Below, piece after piece: positions 41,773-50,684 of a DNA stretch of 64,000 nt (the stretch's first letter is position 1; each line of letters starts with the position of its first letter). The notes below the pieces were generated by a model. The model worked only from the letters and a program-made list of their open reading frames with translations, was not told the origin of the DNA and ran no database searches. The position numbers and the translations under genes were made by a program. Where the stretch lies: contig NZ_JAUSYN010000002.1 in the NCBI RefSeq assembly GCF_030816915.1, positions 1-64,000 of the forward strand, in the 5' to 3' direction. Origin of the DNA: Streptomyces sp. B3I8 (GTDB lineage Bacteria; Actinomycetota; Actinomycetes; Streptomycetales; Streptomycetaceae).

Positions 41773-43293
41773 ATGGCGGAAGCAGAAGCAGCAGTGGATG
41801 CAGAAGTGATCATCGCGGGGGCCGGGCCGACCGGCCTGCTGCTCGGCAGCGAGCTGGCCCTGGCCGGCGTACCGACCCGCATCGTGGAGCGGCGGCCACA
41901 ACCCTCGCCGCACTCCCGTGCGCTGACGCTGCACCCGCGCAGCGTGGAGGTGATGGACATGCGCGGGCTGGCGCCGCGCTTCCTCGCCGCCGCGGGCACC
42001 ACCGTGCCGGGTTACCACTTCGCGGTCCTGGACACCCGGCTCGACTTCCGGGCGCTGGACACCCGCCACGGGTACACCCTGTTGCTGCCCCAGCGCCGCA
42101 CGGAGGCCCTGCTGGAGCAGCGGGCCCGGGAACTGGGCGTCCGGATCGACCGCGGGTACGAGGTGCGGGGCCTCGCCCAGGACGCGGCGGGCGTCGACGT
42201 CGTACTGCGTGACGGCGCGGGCCGGGACACGACCGCGCGGGCACGGTACGTCGTGGGGTGCGACGGCGGGCGCAGCACCGTGCGGCAGGCCGCCGGGATC
42301 GGCTTCCCCGGTACCGACGAGACGCTCACGGGGATGCTCGGCGACTTCGCGGTGTTCGACGCCCCGCCCGAGGCACATGAGGCGGGCCGGGCGGCGGGGG
42401 TCCTCGCGGTCCCGCTGGAGGACGGGCTCACCCGCGTCGTCTGTGTCGACCCCGCCCGCATGCGTGTGCCGTCCGGCGAGCCGGTCACCCTGGAGGAGTT
42501 CAGGGCCGCGCTGGTCCGGCTCTGCGGTCACGACCTCGGCGTCGCCGACCCGCGCCGGCTGTCCCGCTTCGGCAACGCCACGCGCCTGGCCGACCGTTAC
42601 CGTGAGGGGCGCGTGCTGGTGGCGGGAGATGCCGCCCACGTCCACTTCCCGGCGGCCGGGCAGGGCCTCAACACCGGGTTGCAGGACGCGATGAACCTGG
42701 GGTGGAAGCTCGCCGCGGAGCTCGGGGGCTGGGCCGGCCCGGGGCTGCTGGACAGCTACGACGGCGAACGCCGGCCGGTGGGCCGCGCGGTCACCGAGAA
42801 CACGGAGGTCCAGACGCTGCTCGGCGAGCTGCCGCTGGTGCCGGAGTACCGGCGGCCGGGGACGGCCCTGCGCGCGCTGTTCGACGAACTCCTGCGCATC
42901 GAGGGGGTCAACCGTCTCCTCGCCGAGCGTGTCTCCGGGATCGGCACGGCGTACGCGCCGCCCGCGGGGGCCGACCCGCTGGTGGGCCGCCGTATGCCGG
43001 ACATCGCGCTCAGCACGGCGGAGTCGGGGGCCACGCGGGTCCACGAACTCCTCGTCCCGGGCCGCTTCGTACGGATCGCTCTCGCGGGCGACGAACGGCC
43101 CGCCGCCCGGGAGACGCACCCGCGCGTCACCGCGGTGGAGGCGGTCTCGTACGACGATCACGCCGTCCTTCGCGGGGTGTACGAGGTCCTGGTCCGCCCC
43201 GACGGCCATCTCGCCTGGGTCTCGCGCACGAGCGACCCGGAGGCGCGGGCGGCCGAGCGGAAGGCGGCGCTGGCCGACTGGGTGGGGGCGTGA
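41773..43293 (+). CDS. FAD-dependent aromatic monooxygenase
   Basis: 506 residues. FAD Rossmann motif VIIAGAGPTGLLLGSELALA, DG motif YVVGCDGGRSTVRQAAG, and the GD motif VLVAGDAAHVHFPAAGQGLN are followed by a C-terminal thioredoxin-like domain (VLVRPDGHLAWVSRT). It is a PheA/TfdB-group hydroxylase like those that tailor or inactivate aromatic polyketides (for example Rox and TetX-type activities). The divergent TetR gene suggests induction by its substrate and a possible detoxifying role. A strong ribosome-binding site, aaaggggag, precedes the ATG. Confidence 0.93.
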   Translation: MAEAEAAVDAEVIIAGAGPTGLLLGSELALAGVPTRIVERRPQPSPHSRALTLHPRSVEVMDMRGLAPRFLAAAGTTVPGYHFAVLDTRLDFRALDTRHGYTLLLPQRRTEALLEQRARELGVRIDRGYEVRGLAQDAAGVDVVLRDGAGRDTTARARYVVGCDGGRSTVRQAAGIGFPGTDETLTGMLGDFAVFDAPPEAHEAGRAAGVLAVPLEDGLTRVVCVDPARMRVPSGEPVTLEEFRAALVRLCGHDLGVADPRRLSRFGNATRLADRYREGRVLVAGDAAHVHFPAAGQGLNTGLQDAMNLGWKLAAELGGWAGPGLLDSYDGERRPVGRAVTENTEVQTLLGELPLVPEYRRPGTALRALFDELLRIEGVNRLLAERVSGIGTAYAPPAGADPLVGRRMPDIALSTAESGATRVHELLVPGRFVRIALAGDERPAARETHPRVTAVEAVSYDDHAVLRGVYEVLVRPDGHLAWVSRTSDPEARAAERKAALADWVGA

Positions 43294-43372
43294 CGGCACC
43301 GCCGGTGTGTGAGGTCGCTCCGGAGTGTGCGGGATCGCCCTCAGGTGCTCGGGAGCACGGCAGGGCGAGTCC

Positions 43373-44677
43373 TCACGCGGGTGACCGCAGGACCAGCAGG
43401 CTGATCTCGCTCGGCGCGAAGATGCGGAACGGCGGTCCCCAGTAGCCCGCGCCGCGGCTCGTGTAGAGCTGGGTCCGGTCGCCGTGGCGGCTGAGGCCCT
43501 GTACCACCGGCTGGTCGAGCCGTACCAGGTAGTGGAAGGGCCACATCTGTCCGCCGTGGGTGTGGCCGGAGACCTGGAGGTCGATGCCGGCAGCCACCGC
43601 CTGGGCCACCTGCTTGGGCTGGTGGGCGACGAGCAGGACCGGCAGGCCGGGGTCGGCGCCGGCGAGCGCGGTGTCGTGGTCGGCGCTGTGTCCGGTCAGT
43701 CCGGAGGAGGCGGCGGTGCGGTCGTCCACGCCCGCGAGGACAAGCCGGTCGCCGCCGCGTTCGACGGTCAGATGGCGGTTGTGGAGCGCTTCCCAGCCGA
43801 GGCCGGTCATCAGGTCCAGCCAGCCCTGGGCCTCCCCGTGGTACTCGTGGTTGCCCGTGACGTACACCCTGGCCAGCCGGGCCCGGACGGTGCCCAGGGG
43901 GGCGACCTGTTCCCGGCGTGCGGCGATCGTGCCGTCGGCGATGTCGCCCGCGTGGCAGACGATGTCGGGTTCCAGGGCGTTGACGGCGTCGGCGACCCGT
44001 GCCGACCAGCGGGCCCGGTCGACGGGCCCGTAGTGGGTGTCGGCGAGGACGACCACGCGGGTCCCGTCCAGGCCCGGACCGAGGCGGGGGATCGTGACGT
44101 CGACCCGCCGGACCCTCGGCACCCGCATGGCCTCGACGTAACCCCACGTCAGCAGGGCCGCGGCGACGGCGAGGACCGCGAGGGAAACCGCCCTGGCCGT
44201 CCCCTGGCCCCCGGCCCCGGCGGCGGCCAGGAGCAGCCGCAGCACACCGCCGATGGCCGACCAGGCGAACAGCACCCAGATCACACCGAGGGTGGTGTCC
44301 GCCGTACGGGCCGCCCCGTCGAGCTGCCGCCGGCCGTGGCCCAGGACCATCGCCACCGGGAACGCCAGCTCGGCCGCCCCGCACACCACTCCGCCACCGA
44401 CCACGACCGGGACCGGCCATCCGGCGCCGGACGCGAGGAGCACCCACCACGGCAGGAAGAACAGCCCGGTCAGCACGGTGAGCAGCACCAGTACCCGGAC
44501 GACCGCCCCGCGCCGTCGGCCCGCCGGGGCCCGTGCCGCACCGTGCTCGTCGGCAGGGACATCGGCCGGGAGGTCGGAAACCCGGCCGTGCTCGGCGTCC
44601 CGGACGTCGGAGACCGCGGCGTGCTCTCCCCCGGCGTCCCCGGCCCGTTCGGCCCGCTCGGCCCGAATGTCCGTCAC
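43373..44677 (-). CDS. Membrane-bound metallophosphoesterase
   Basis: 434 residues from a GTG following gggtgggag. About four transmembrane segments occupy residues 60-200 (VVRVLVLLTVLTGLFFLPWW). A C-terminal calcineurin-like phosphoesterase domain follows, with all metal motifs: VVVLADTHYGP, CHAGDIADG, YVTGNHEYHG, LLVAHQP and VSGHTHGGQMWP. This is the YkuE-like class that acts on lipid-linked or peptidoglycan-linked phosphates. Orientation predicts an extracytoplasmic or membrane-surface active site. Confidence 0.92.
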   Translation of the reverse strand: MTDIRAERAERAGDAGGEHAAVSDVRDAEHGRVSDLPADVPADEHGAARAPAGRRRGAVVRVLVLLTVLTGLFFLPWWVLLASGAGWPVPVVVGGGVVCGAAELAFPVAMVLGHGRRQLDGAARTADTTLGVIWVLFAWSAIGGVLRLLLAAAGAGGQGTARAVSLAVLAVAAALLTWGYVEAMRVPRVRRVDVTIPRLGPGLDGTRVVVLADTHYGPVDRARWSARVADAVNALEPDIVCHAGDIADGTIAARREQVAPLGTVRARLARVYVTGNHEYHGEAQGWLDLMTGLGWEALHNRHLTVERGGDRLVLAGVDDRTAASSGLTGHSADHDTALAGADPGLPVLLVAHQPKQVAQAVAAGIDLQVSGHTHGGQMWPFHYLVRLDQPVVQGLSRHGDRTQLYTSRGAGYWGPPFRIFAPSEISLLVLRSPA

Positions 44678-44886
44678 GCTCCCACCCCCAGCTATCTCGC
44701 CCGGCTCGTTCGCACTCCGACGCACTGTTCCATCCTCGCCCCTCGCGACCGCCACCGGCCCCCCTTCCGCACAACGGTCGGGCACGTGCGGATTTTTTTG
44801 TTGTTCCCGCCGCCGCGCCCCGTCTCCGACAGTGGGCCAGTAAGAATGCCCGCGGACGTCGGAAGAGGACGAGGGAGAGACGGTTC

Positions 44887-46887
44887 ATGCCTACAGACCA
44901 CGGGAGCGATCCCGGCACCGGCCTGGTGTCCGCCGCCTGCGCGGGCGATCCGCGGGCCGTCGAGGGGTTGGTGACGCAGTCCCTGCCGCTGGTCTACAAC
45001 ATCGTGGGCCGTGCGCTGGACGGGGGCCAGGACGTCGACGACGTCGTGCAGGAGACGCTGCTGCGCGTGGTGCGCGGCCTGGACGGGCTGGAGAATCCCT
45101 CGTCGTACCGATCGTGGATGGTGGCCATCACCGTGCGGCAGATACGGGACTGGATACGGGGACGCGTACAGGACCGGGAGGCCCGTGAACCCGTCGAACT
45201 GGCCGCGCGGTTCCCCGATCCCGCGTCCGACTTCGCCTCCCTGACCGTGCTCCGGCTGCAACTCGACAGCGACCGGCGGGAGGTGGCGGAGGCGACCCGC
45301 TGGCTGGACGAGGACCAGCGGGAGTTGCTGTCGCTGTGGTGGCTGGAGGAGACCGGGGAACTGGCGCGGGCGGAGGTGTGCGAGGCGCTCGGCCTGTCGG
45401 GCAGGCACACGGCCGTACGCGTCCAGCGGCTCAAGGAACAGCTCGATGTCGCCCGGACGGTGGTCCGGGTGCTCGCCGCGCGGCCGGCGTGCCCGGAGCT
45501 GTCCGGGCTGACCGAGGGGTGGGACGCGGTGCCCAGTCCCCTGTGGCGCAAGCGGATCGCGCGGCACACCCGCGGCTGCGCCCACTGCGGTACGCGGACG
45601 GACCGACTGGTTCCGGTGGGCCGGCTGCTGCTCGGCCTCCCGCTGCTCGTCCCGCCCCCCGGGCTGCGGCAGGCCGTGTGGGCGGCGATCGCACCGGCGC
45701 TGCCGGCCGCGGACACGCGGCCGGACGGTGTCACGGAGACGGGGGCGCCCGGGAGCGCGGGTCCGCGCCCCCGGGGCACGCACGCCGCCGGGCGGACGGC
45801 GTCCCGGCGCCGTGCGTCGCGGCGTGCCGGGCATGCCAGGACGGTCACCGCGGCGGTCGCGACGGCGACGGTCGTCCTCGGTGCCTTCGCCCTGGCCCAC
45901 TACCGGGACACCGACCGCACGGTCTCGTCGCCGGCCGGCGCGCCGACGGCGAGCGGCGCGGGCACGACTGCCGGCGCGACCGCGAGTGCCTCGCCCTCCC
46001 CCGGCCCGTCGGCGAAGAACAAGGAGAAGAAGGGGAAGGAGAAGGACGAGAAGGGGGAGGGCGAGAAGAAGCCCGGGGCGTCGGCGTCGGCCGGTACCGC
46101 CCGTGCGTCGCGGGCGGCGGGGGGCGAGACCGCCGCGGACCCGGTGGTCTCCTCGCGCCGGAAGGGCGTCGGCGTGTGGTCCTTCCCCGGCATGTCCGAC
46201 GCGCTGGGCCGTTCCGGGGCCGGCTGGTACTACACCTGGTCGACCGCGCACCCCGGCATCACGGCCTCCGGCGGCGCGGACTTCGTACCGATGGTCTGGG
46301 GCGCGAAGAGCGTCACCACGCAGGCCCTGGCGGAGGCGAAGGCTGCCGGCCCCTATCTGCTCGGCTTCAACGAGCCCGACATGAGCGCCCAGTCGAACAT
46401 GACCGTCGACCAGGCCCTGGACCTGTGGCCGAAGCTGCAGGCCACCGGCGCCACGCTCGGCAGCCCCGCCGTGGCCTACGGCGGCGACCGGGCCGGGGGC
46501 TGGCTGGACCGCTTCATGAGCGGGGCGAAGCAGCGGGGGTACCGTGTGGACTTCGTCGCGCTGCACTGGTACGGCGGCGACTTCCGCACCGCGGCGGCCG
46601 TGGATCAGTTGCGCGGCTATCTGAGCGCCGTGTACGCGCGCTACCACAAGCCGATCTGGCTCACCGAGTTCGCCCTCATCGACTTCTCCCAGGGCACCCG
46701 CTACCCCACGGACACCGAGCAGGCGGCGTTCCTCACCTCGGCGACGAAAATGCTGGCCGGCCTTCCGTACGTGCGGCGCTACGCCTGGTTCGGCCTGGGC
46801 ACCGACGACGCGGGGCCGGGCACCACGCTGTTCCGCTCCGGCTCCACGCTGACCGCGGAGGGCCGCGCGTTCCGCTCGGCCCCCTGA
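44887..46887 (+). CDS. ECF sigma factor fused to extracytoplasmic GH128 domain
   Basis: 666 residues in one frame. Residues 15-95 carry sigma-70 region 2 (LVYNIVGRALDGGQDVDDVV, then QETLLRVVRGLDGLENPSSY) and 140-190 carry region 4. Residues 222-240 hold HTRGCAHCGTRTD, like the zinc site of anti-sigma factors. A transmembrane helix lies near 320-340 (TVTAAVATATVVLGAFALAH), then a low-complexity Ser/Lys linker, then residues 420-666 form a GH128-type glycosyl hydrolase domain with GFNEPDMS (acid/base Glu near 496) and PIWLTEFALI (nucleophile Glu near 595). Inside-out topology places the sigma domain in the cytoplasm and the glucanase outside. Confidence 0.9.
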   Translation: MPTDHGSDPGTGLVSAACAGDPRAVEGLVTQSLPLVYNIVGRALDGGQDVDDVVQETLLRVVRGLDGLENPSSYRSWMVAITVRQIRDWIRGRVQDREAREPVELAARFPDPASDFASLTVLRLQLDSDRREVAEATRWLDEDQRELLSLWWLEETGELARAEVCEALGLSGRHTAVRVQRLKEQLDVARTVVRVLAARPACPELSGLTEGWDAVPSPLWRKRIARHTRGCAHCGTRTDRLVPVGRLLLGLPLLVPPPGLRQAVWAAIAPALPAADTRPDGVTETGAPGSAGPRPRGTHAAGRTASRRRASRRAGHARTVTAAVATATVVLGAFALAHYRDTDRTVSSPAGAPTASGAGTTAGATASASPSPGPSAKNKEKKGKEKDEKGEGEKKPGASASAGTARASRAAGGETAADPVVSSRRKGVGVWSFPGMSDALGRSGAGWYYTWSTAHPGITASGGADFVPMVWGAKSVTTQALAEAKAAGPYLLGFNEPDMSAQSNMTVDQALDLWPKLQATGATLGSPAVAYGGDRAGGWLDRFMSGAKQRGYRVDFVALHWYGGDFRTAAAVDQLRGYLSAVYARYHKPIWLTEFALIDFSQGTRYPTDTEQAAFLTSATKMLAGLPYVRRYAWFGLGTDDAGPGTTLFRSGSTLTAEGRAFRSAP

Positions 46888-46905
46888 GCCGGCGCGCACG
46901 GCGCC

Positions 46906-46942
46906 GGGGCGGCCGGAGGGAGCAAGGCCCGTCGGCCGCCCC
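46906..46942 (+). terminator. Hairpin after the sigma-GH128 gene
   Basis: GGGGCGGCCG (46906-46915) pairs exactly with CGGCCGCCCC (46933-46942); loop 17 bases; 18 bp after the stop. Confidence 0.65.
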
Positions 46943-47054
46943 CGCCGCCCGGCGCCGGAGCGTATACCCGATCAGGACCAGTCGTAACGGGTCCGTGCCA
47001 GGTGACCTCGAAGGGAGCCGGGGAATATGTAACGGCAGCCGATGGGAGGGTGCC

Positions 47055-48260
47055 GTGGAGAATGCGGATGTCGAGCTGGGTGAGCTGCTCACCGCCGCGG
47101 AGGCGGCGCCTCCGGGCGAGTCCGTCGACGTGGTGGCGCGCGACCTGCAGAAGAGGTTCGGGGCGGAGCAGGTGTCCTTCCTGTTCGTCGACCTCGTCGG
47201 CCAGCAACTGGTGCGGCTGGCCGCGACAGGCGACAGCAACGGCACGGGCGACCGTGCCGAGCCGTTCGCGTTGCGGGGCAGCGTCTACGACGAGGTCCTG
47301 CGCAGCCAACACCAGTTCGTGGAACAGCTGGACCAGGGCGGACAGCGCGTCATCACGCCCGTCACCAACCGGGGCGACTGCCTCGGGGTGCTGGAGGTGA
47401 CCCTGCAGCACGCCGACGAGGTCACGCTGCGGCAGATCGGCGAAGCGGCGCACGTGCTGGCGTACATCATCGTCACGGACCGCCGCTTCACCGACCTCTA
47501 CCACCTGGGCCGGCGGACCACCCGGACCAGCCTGGCCGCCGAGATCCAGCACCAGCTCCTCCCCTCGGCCTCCTGCTGCGAGGCCGCCCAGTTCACCCTG
47601 GCGGCAGGGCTCGTCCCGGCCGACGACATCGGCGGCGACACCTACGACTACAGCCTCGACCACGACACGCTGCACCTGTCCATCACCGACGCCATGGGGC
47701 ACGACACGGACTCCGCCCTGCTCGCCACGCTGCTGGTCGGCGCGCTGCGCCGGGCCCGCCGCAGTGGCTGCGACGCGCTGAAGCAGGCGTCGGAGGCCCA
47801 CCAGGCCCTGTTGCGCCACGCCCGAGGCCTGGCCACCGGCCTCCTGCTGTGCGTCGACCTCGAGACGGGGGTCTGCGAGCTGGTCAACGCCGGGCACCCC
47901 TGGCCGCTGCGGCTGCGCGACGGCGCCGTCGAGGAGGTCAGGCTCGCCGTGAACCTCCCGTTCGGGGTGGCGGCACCCACCCCGTACCGGGTGCAGGAGC
48001 TGGGTCTGCGCCCCGGGGACCGGCTGGTCCTGGTCACCGACGGCATGCAGGACCGCGGCGCAGCGGCCGTGGATCTGGCCGCGCTCATCCGCGACACCCG
48101 TGCCCTGCACCCGCGGGAGACCGTCCGGGTCCTGACGGCCGCGGTGCTGGACGCCTGCCGGGGACAGCTCAGCGACGACGCGACCGTCATGGTCCTGGAC
48201 TGGTACGGCACCCGGCGCGCGGAGCCGTCCGCCGACGGGGCCGGTTCCGCGCGCCGTTGA
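47055..48260 (+). CDS. GAF/PP2C-type serine phosphatase (SpoIIE-like)
   Basis: 401 residues from a GTG after gggaggg. A GAF-like sensor region (about 20-150: ARDLQKRFGAEQVSFLFVDL, then ITPVTNRGDCLGVLEVTL) precedes a SpoIIE/PP2C phosphatase domain: LVPADDIGGDTYDYSLD (metal Asp), SITDAMGHDTDSALLATLL, CELVNAGHPWPL and LVLVTDGMQDRG. Streptomyces encodes dozens of such phosphatases; they typically act on anti-anti-sigma factors. Its position just after the sigma-factor fusion suggests, without proof, a shared stress pathway. Confidence 0.92.
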   Translation: MENADVELGELLTAAEAAPPGESVDVVARDLQKRFGAEQVSFLFVDLVGQQLVRLAATGDSNGTGDRAEPFALRGSVYDEVLRSQHQFVEQLDQGGQRVITPVTNRGDCLGVLEVTLQHADEVTLRQIGEAAHVLAYIIVTDRRFTDLYHLGRRTTRTSLAAEIQHQLLPSASCCEAAQFTLAAGLVPADDIGGDTYDYSLDHDTLHLSITDAMGHDTDSALLATLLVGALRRARRSGCDALKQASEAHQALLRHARGLATGLLLCVDLETGVCELVNAGHPWPLRLRDGAVEEVRLAVNLPFGVAAPTPYRVQELGLRPGDRLVLVTDGMQDRGAAAVDLAALIRDTRALHPRETVRVLTAAVLDACRGQLSDDATVMVLDWYGTRRAEPSADGAGSARR

Positions 48261-48266
48261 GGCCGG

Positions 48267-48995
48267 TCAGGCGAGCCAGTCGGTGTAGCGGGTGGTGGCG
48301 AGGTGGGCGTCCTTGTCGGTGAGGACGTCTCCCTCGACGGCCGCGAACATCCCGGCGGTGGGGTCGGTGACCACCGTGCGGTGGTCGCCCTTGTGGGACA
48401 GCGTGATGCGGCCCAGCTCGTCGAGGGGGAAGATGTCGGGGCCGCCGATGTTGTGGACGCCGTTCAGCGGGGCGCCCACGGCCACCTCCGCCACCGCGGC
48501 GGCCACGTCCTTGGCGGCGATCGGCTGGATCGGCGTGGCGGGCAGGCGGACGGTGTCCGCGTCGGCGGTCCAGGACAGCACGGCGTCCATGAACTCCATG
48601 AACTGTGTGGCCCTGACGATCGAGTAGGGGATCGGGCCGGCCTTGAGGATGTCCTCCTGGAGGACCTTGGCGCGGTAGTAGTCCAGCGCCGGGACCCGGT
48701 CCACCCCGACGATCGAGAGGATGACGGCGTGACCGACGCCGCCCTTGTGCGCGGCTGCCAGCAGGTTGTCCATGGACGTCCGGAAGAACGCCGGCGAGGC
48801 CTCGTCGAAGGTGGGCGAGTTGGTCAGGTTGACGACGACGTCGGCACCGGCGACGGCCTCCTCCAGCCCCTGCCCGCCGATGACGTCGACCCCGGTGGAC
48901 TGCGAGTGCGGTACCGCCTCGTGTCCGGCGGCCCTCAGGTCCCGGACGACCTGCGAACCGATCAGTCCGGTCCCGCCGATGACTGCGATCTTCAT
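48267..48995 (-). CDS. NmrA/SDR-like NAD(P)-binding protein
   Basis: 242 residues. KIAVIGGTGLIGSQVVRDLR is the NmrA-type GxxGxxG nucleotide motif, followed by ADVVVNLTNSPTFDEASP, GHAVILSIVGVDRVPALDYY and YSIVRATQFMEFM. This fits atypical SDRs that sense or reduce with NADP(H), similar to YwnB- and NmrA-like proteins. The start at 48995 follows gagggaagg; a much longer reading that runs through the 9-bp repeat upstream is not credible as protein. It converges with the phosphatase, only six bases away. Confidence 0.9.
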   Translation of the reverse strand: MKIAVIGGTGLIGSQVVRDLRAAGHEAVPHSQSTGVDVIGGQGLEEAVAGADVVVNLTNSPTFDEASPAFFRTSMDNLLAAAHKGGVGHAVILSIVGVDRVPALDYYRAKVLQEDILKAGPIPYSIVRATQFMEFMDAVLSWTADADTVRLPATPIQPIAAKDVAAAVAEVAVGAPLNGVHNIGGPDIFPLDELGRITLSHKGDHRTVVTDPTAGMFAAVEGDVLTDKDAHLATTRYTDWLA

Positions 48996-49174
48996 GTGTA
49001 CCTTCCCTCGAACGAACAGTGACCAGTGAGCAGTAACGATTACACAAAATTGGACATATCGAGCACGGAGTGTGCCCACCGCACGAGAAGGCGACAGAGT
49101 CGGCCCTCGCACACAGGGATGACCGGGAGCGCGGCCGATGTGTGACAGGAGAAGGAAAAGAATTCTGGACGACC

Positions 49175-49287
49175 AGGACCGCGAGGACCGCGAGGACCGC
49201 GAGGACCGCGAGGACCGCGAGGACCGCGAGGACCGCGAGGACCGCGAGGACCGCGAGGACCGCGAGGACCGCGAGGACCGCGAGGAC
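49175..49287. repeat. 9-bp tandem repeat (aggaccgcg), twelve perfect copies
   Basis: Twelve exact copies from 49175 to 49282 and a partial thirteenth. On the plus strand it encodes alternating Asp-Arg-Glu, on the minus strand Arg-Ser-Ser. It lies in the 400-bp divergent gap between the NmrA-like and LD-carboxypeptidase genes. A small plus-strand frame (49138-49338) would contain it, but nothing else supports a gene. Confidence 0.9.
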
Positions 49288-49396
49288 GGAATACCGGCGG
49301 TGCGTGGTCGTGTTGCCCGCGCGTGTCGATCATCATGATCAGCATTGATCACATTGATTGACATCGACCGATATCGACCGAACAAGAGGAAACCCC

Positions 49397-50389
49397 ATGC
49401 CTGCTGCGATCCTTCGACCCCGCGCGCTGCGTTCCGGCGACCTGGTGGTCGTCACCGCACCCTCGGGCCGGCTCGAACCGGGTGAGGAACCACTGCTCGC
49501 CCGTGGTGTGGCGATTCTCGAGCGGATGGGTTTCCGGGTGCGGGTCAGCCCGATGGTCGACCCGGCCCGGGGCCGCTGGTGGGCGTCGGGCACACCGTCG
49601 GAGCAGGCCGAGGAGCTCAACGCGCTGCTGCGGGACCCGGAGGTGCGGGCCGTCGTGGCGCACACCGGTGGGCAGGCGACCGTCGGCTATCTCGATCTGA
49701 TCGACCTGGACGCGATCCGGGCCGATCCGAAACCGATCATCGGCTACAGCGACATCTCGCTGCTGCACATGGCGCTGCACTCCCGGACCGGCCTCGTCGG
49801 CTTCCACGCCGACATCGCCACACACGGCTTCGGCGGCGACTGGTACACGCTGGGCGACGCGGCCCGGCGCGCCGAACTCGTCGACCTCTACACCCGGGTG
49901 CTCACCAGGGCCGAGGCGCCGGGCGCGCTGCCGGCCAGGGAGGTCTGGGAGACCTGGCGGCCCGGCAGTGCCGAGGGCCGGCTGTTCGGCGGTCTGCTGA
50001 ACCGGCTGATCCTGCTGCAGGCGACGCCGTTCGCCCCGGCCCCCGAGCGGTTCGAGGGCGCCGTGCTGTTCTGGGAGGAGTTGCAGCGGCCGGTCTCACG
50101 GATCTGGAACGACCTGCACACCCTGCGGCTGTCCGGCGTGCTGAACCGGATCGCCGCCATGGTGGTCGGCGTCCCGACCGAGGTCACACCCCACGAGGCC
50201 GGCGGACAGCGCGCGGAACTGCGCGACGTCGTCCTCGACGTCCTGGGCGGACGTGACATCCCGGTGCTCGCCCAGGTCGACTTCGGCCATACCACGCCGA
50301 ACCTCCCACTGCCCCTCGGCGTCCGCGCCCGCGTCGACGCGGACAACCGCACGCTGACCCTGCTCGAACCGGCGGTCACGAAGGGCTGA
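49397..50389 (+). CDS. LD-carboxypeptidase (peptidase family S66)
   Basis: 330 residues from ATG 49397, after agaggaaa. The S66 catalytic triad is visible: Ser118 in PIIGYSDIS, Glu in AVLFWEELQR and His in VDFGHTTPNLP. These enzymes cut the L,D bond releasing the terminal D-Ala of murein tetrapeptides, or related substrates such as microcin C (MccF branch). No signal peptide, so it is cytoplasmic, as for LdcA in cell-wall recycling. The upstream region 49320-49380 has several gatca-type palindromes. Confidence 0.9.
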   Translation: MPAAILRPRALRSGDLVVVTAPSGRLEPGEEPLLARGVAILERMGFRVRVSPMVDPARGRWWASGTPSEQAEELNALLRDPEVRAVVAHTGGQATVGYLDLIDLDAIRADPKPIIGYSDISLLHMALHSRTGLVGFHADIATHGFGGDWYTLGDAARRAELVDLYTRVLTRAEAPGALPAREVWETWRPGSAEGRLFGGLLNRLILLQATPFAPAPERFEGAVLFWEELQRPVSRIWNDLHTLRLSGVLNRIAAMVVGVPTEVTPHEAGGQRAELRDVVLDVLGGRDIPVLAQVDFGHTTPNLPLPLGVRARVDADNRTLTLLEPAVTKG

Positions 50390-50684
50390 CCTCCGCGCGG
50401 CGCGGGAGGGGCGCCGGCCGGCGTACATCCGTGCGGCGCGCCTCAGATATTGAAGGCGGTGTGGCGGTCATGTTTCAGTGTGGCCGCCATGTTTCTCCGG
50501 CATGAAATCGAAAGAGGAAATTCAGGCATTAACCGCAGAGTGACTCCGTCCTGTTCCGCACTCCGCCGGCGGCCGCATTAGGGTCGTGGCAGCCCCGCAC
50601 CAGGAAATCCCCAAAAAGGGGCGGGTGCCGGTCGGGCACGGAGGGCGGAAGCGCGATGGTCGGCAAGAACTCGGAATGCGCCCG
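50390..50684. other. Leader region of the giant gene
   Basis: 295 bp with no independent gene. The stretch 50440-50530 is AT-richer (gatattgaaggcgg, catgaaatcgaaagaggaaa) and probably holds the promoter. A GTG at 50586 extends the giant frame by 33 codons, but the translated leader (Lys/Gly/Arg-rich) lacks family character. Confidence 0.4.

Noticed and set aside
49175..49282. 9-bp repeat as iterons of a replication origin
   Set aside because: No rep gene nearby, and the unit is a low-complexity Asp-Arg-Glu codon repeat rather than an iteron.
49138..49338. 66-codon plus-strand ORF (DRED repeat protein)
   Set aside because: Coding appearance comes only from the 9-bp repeat; no ribosome-binding site and no family.
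48996..49385. Long N-terminal extension of the NmrA-like gene
   Set aside because: It runs through the 9-bp repeat as Arg-Ser-Ser and lacks conservation; the nucleotide-binding motif starts properly at 48995 after a good ribosome-binding site.
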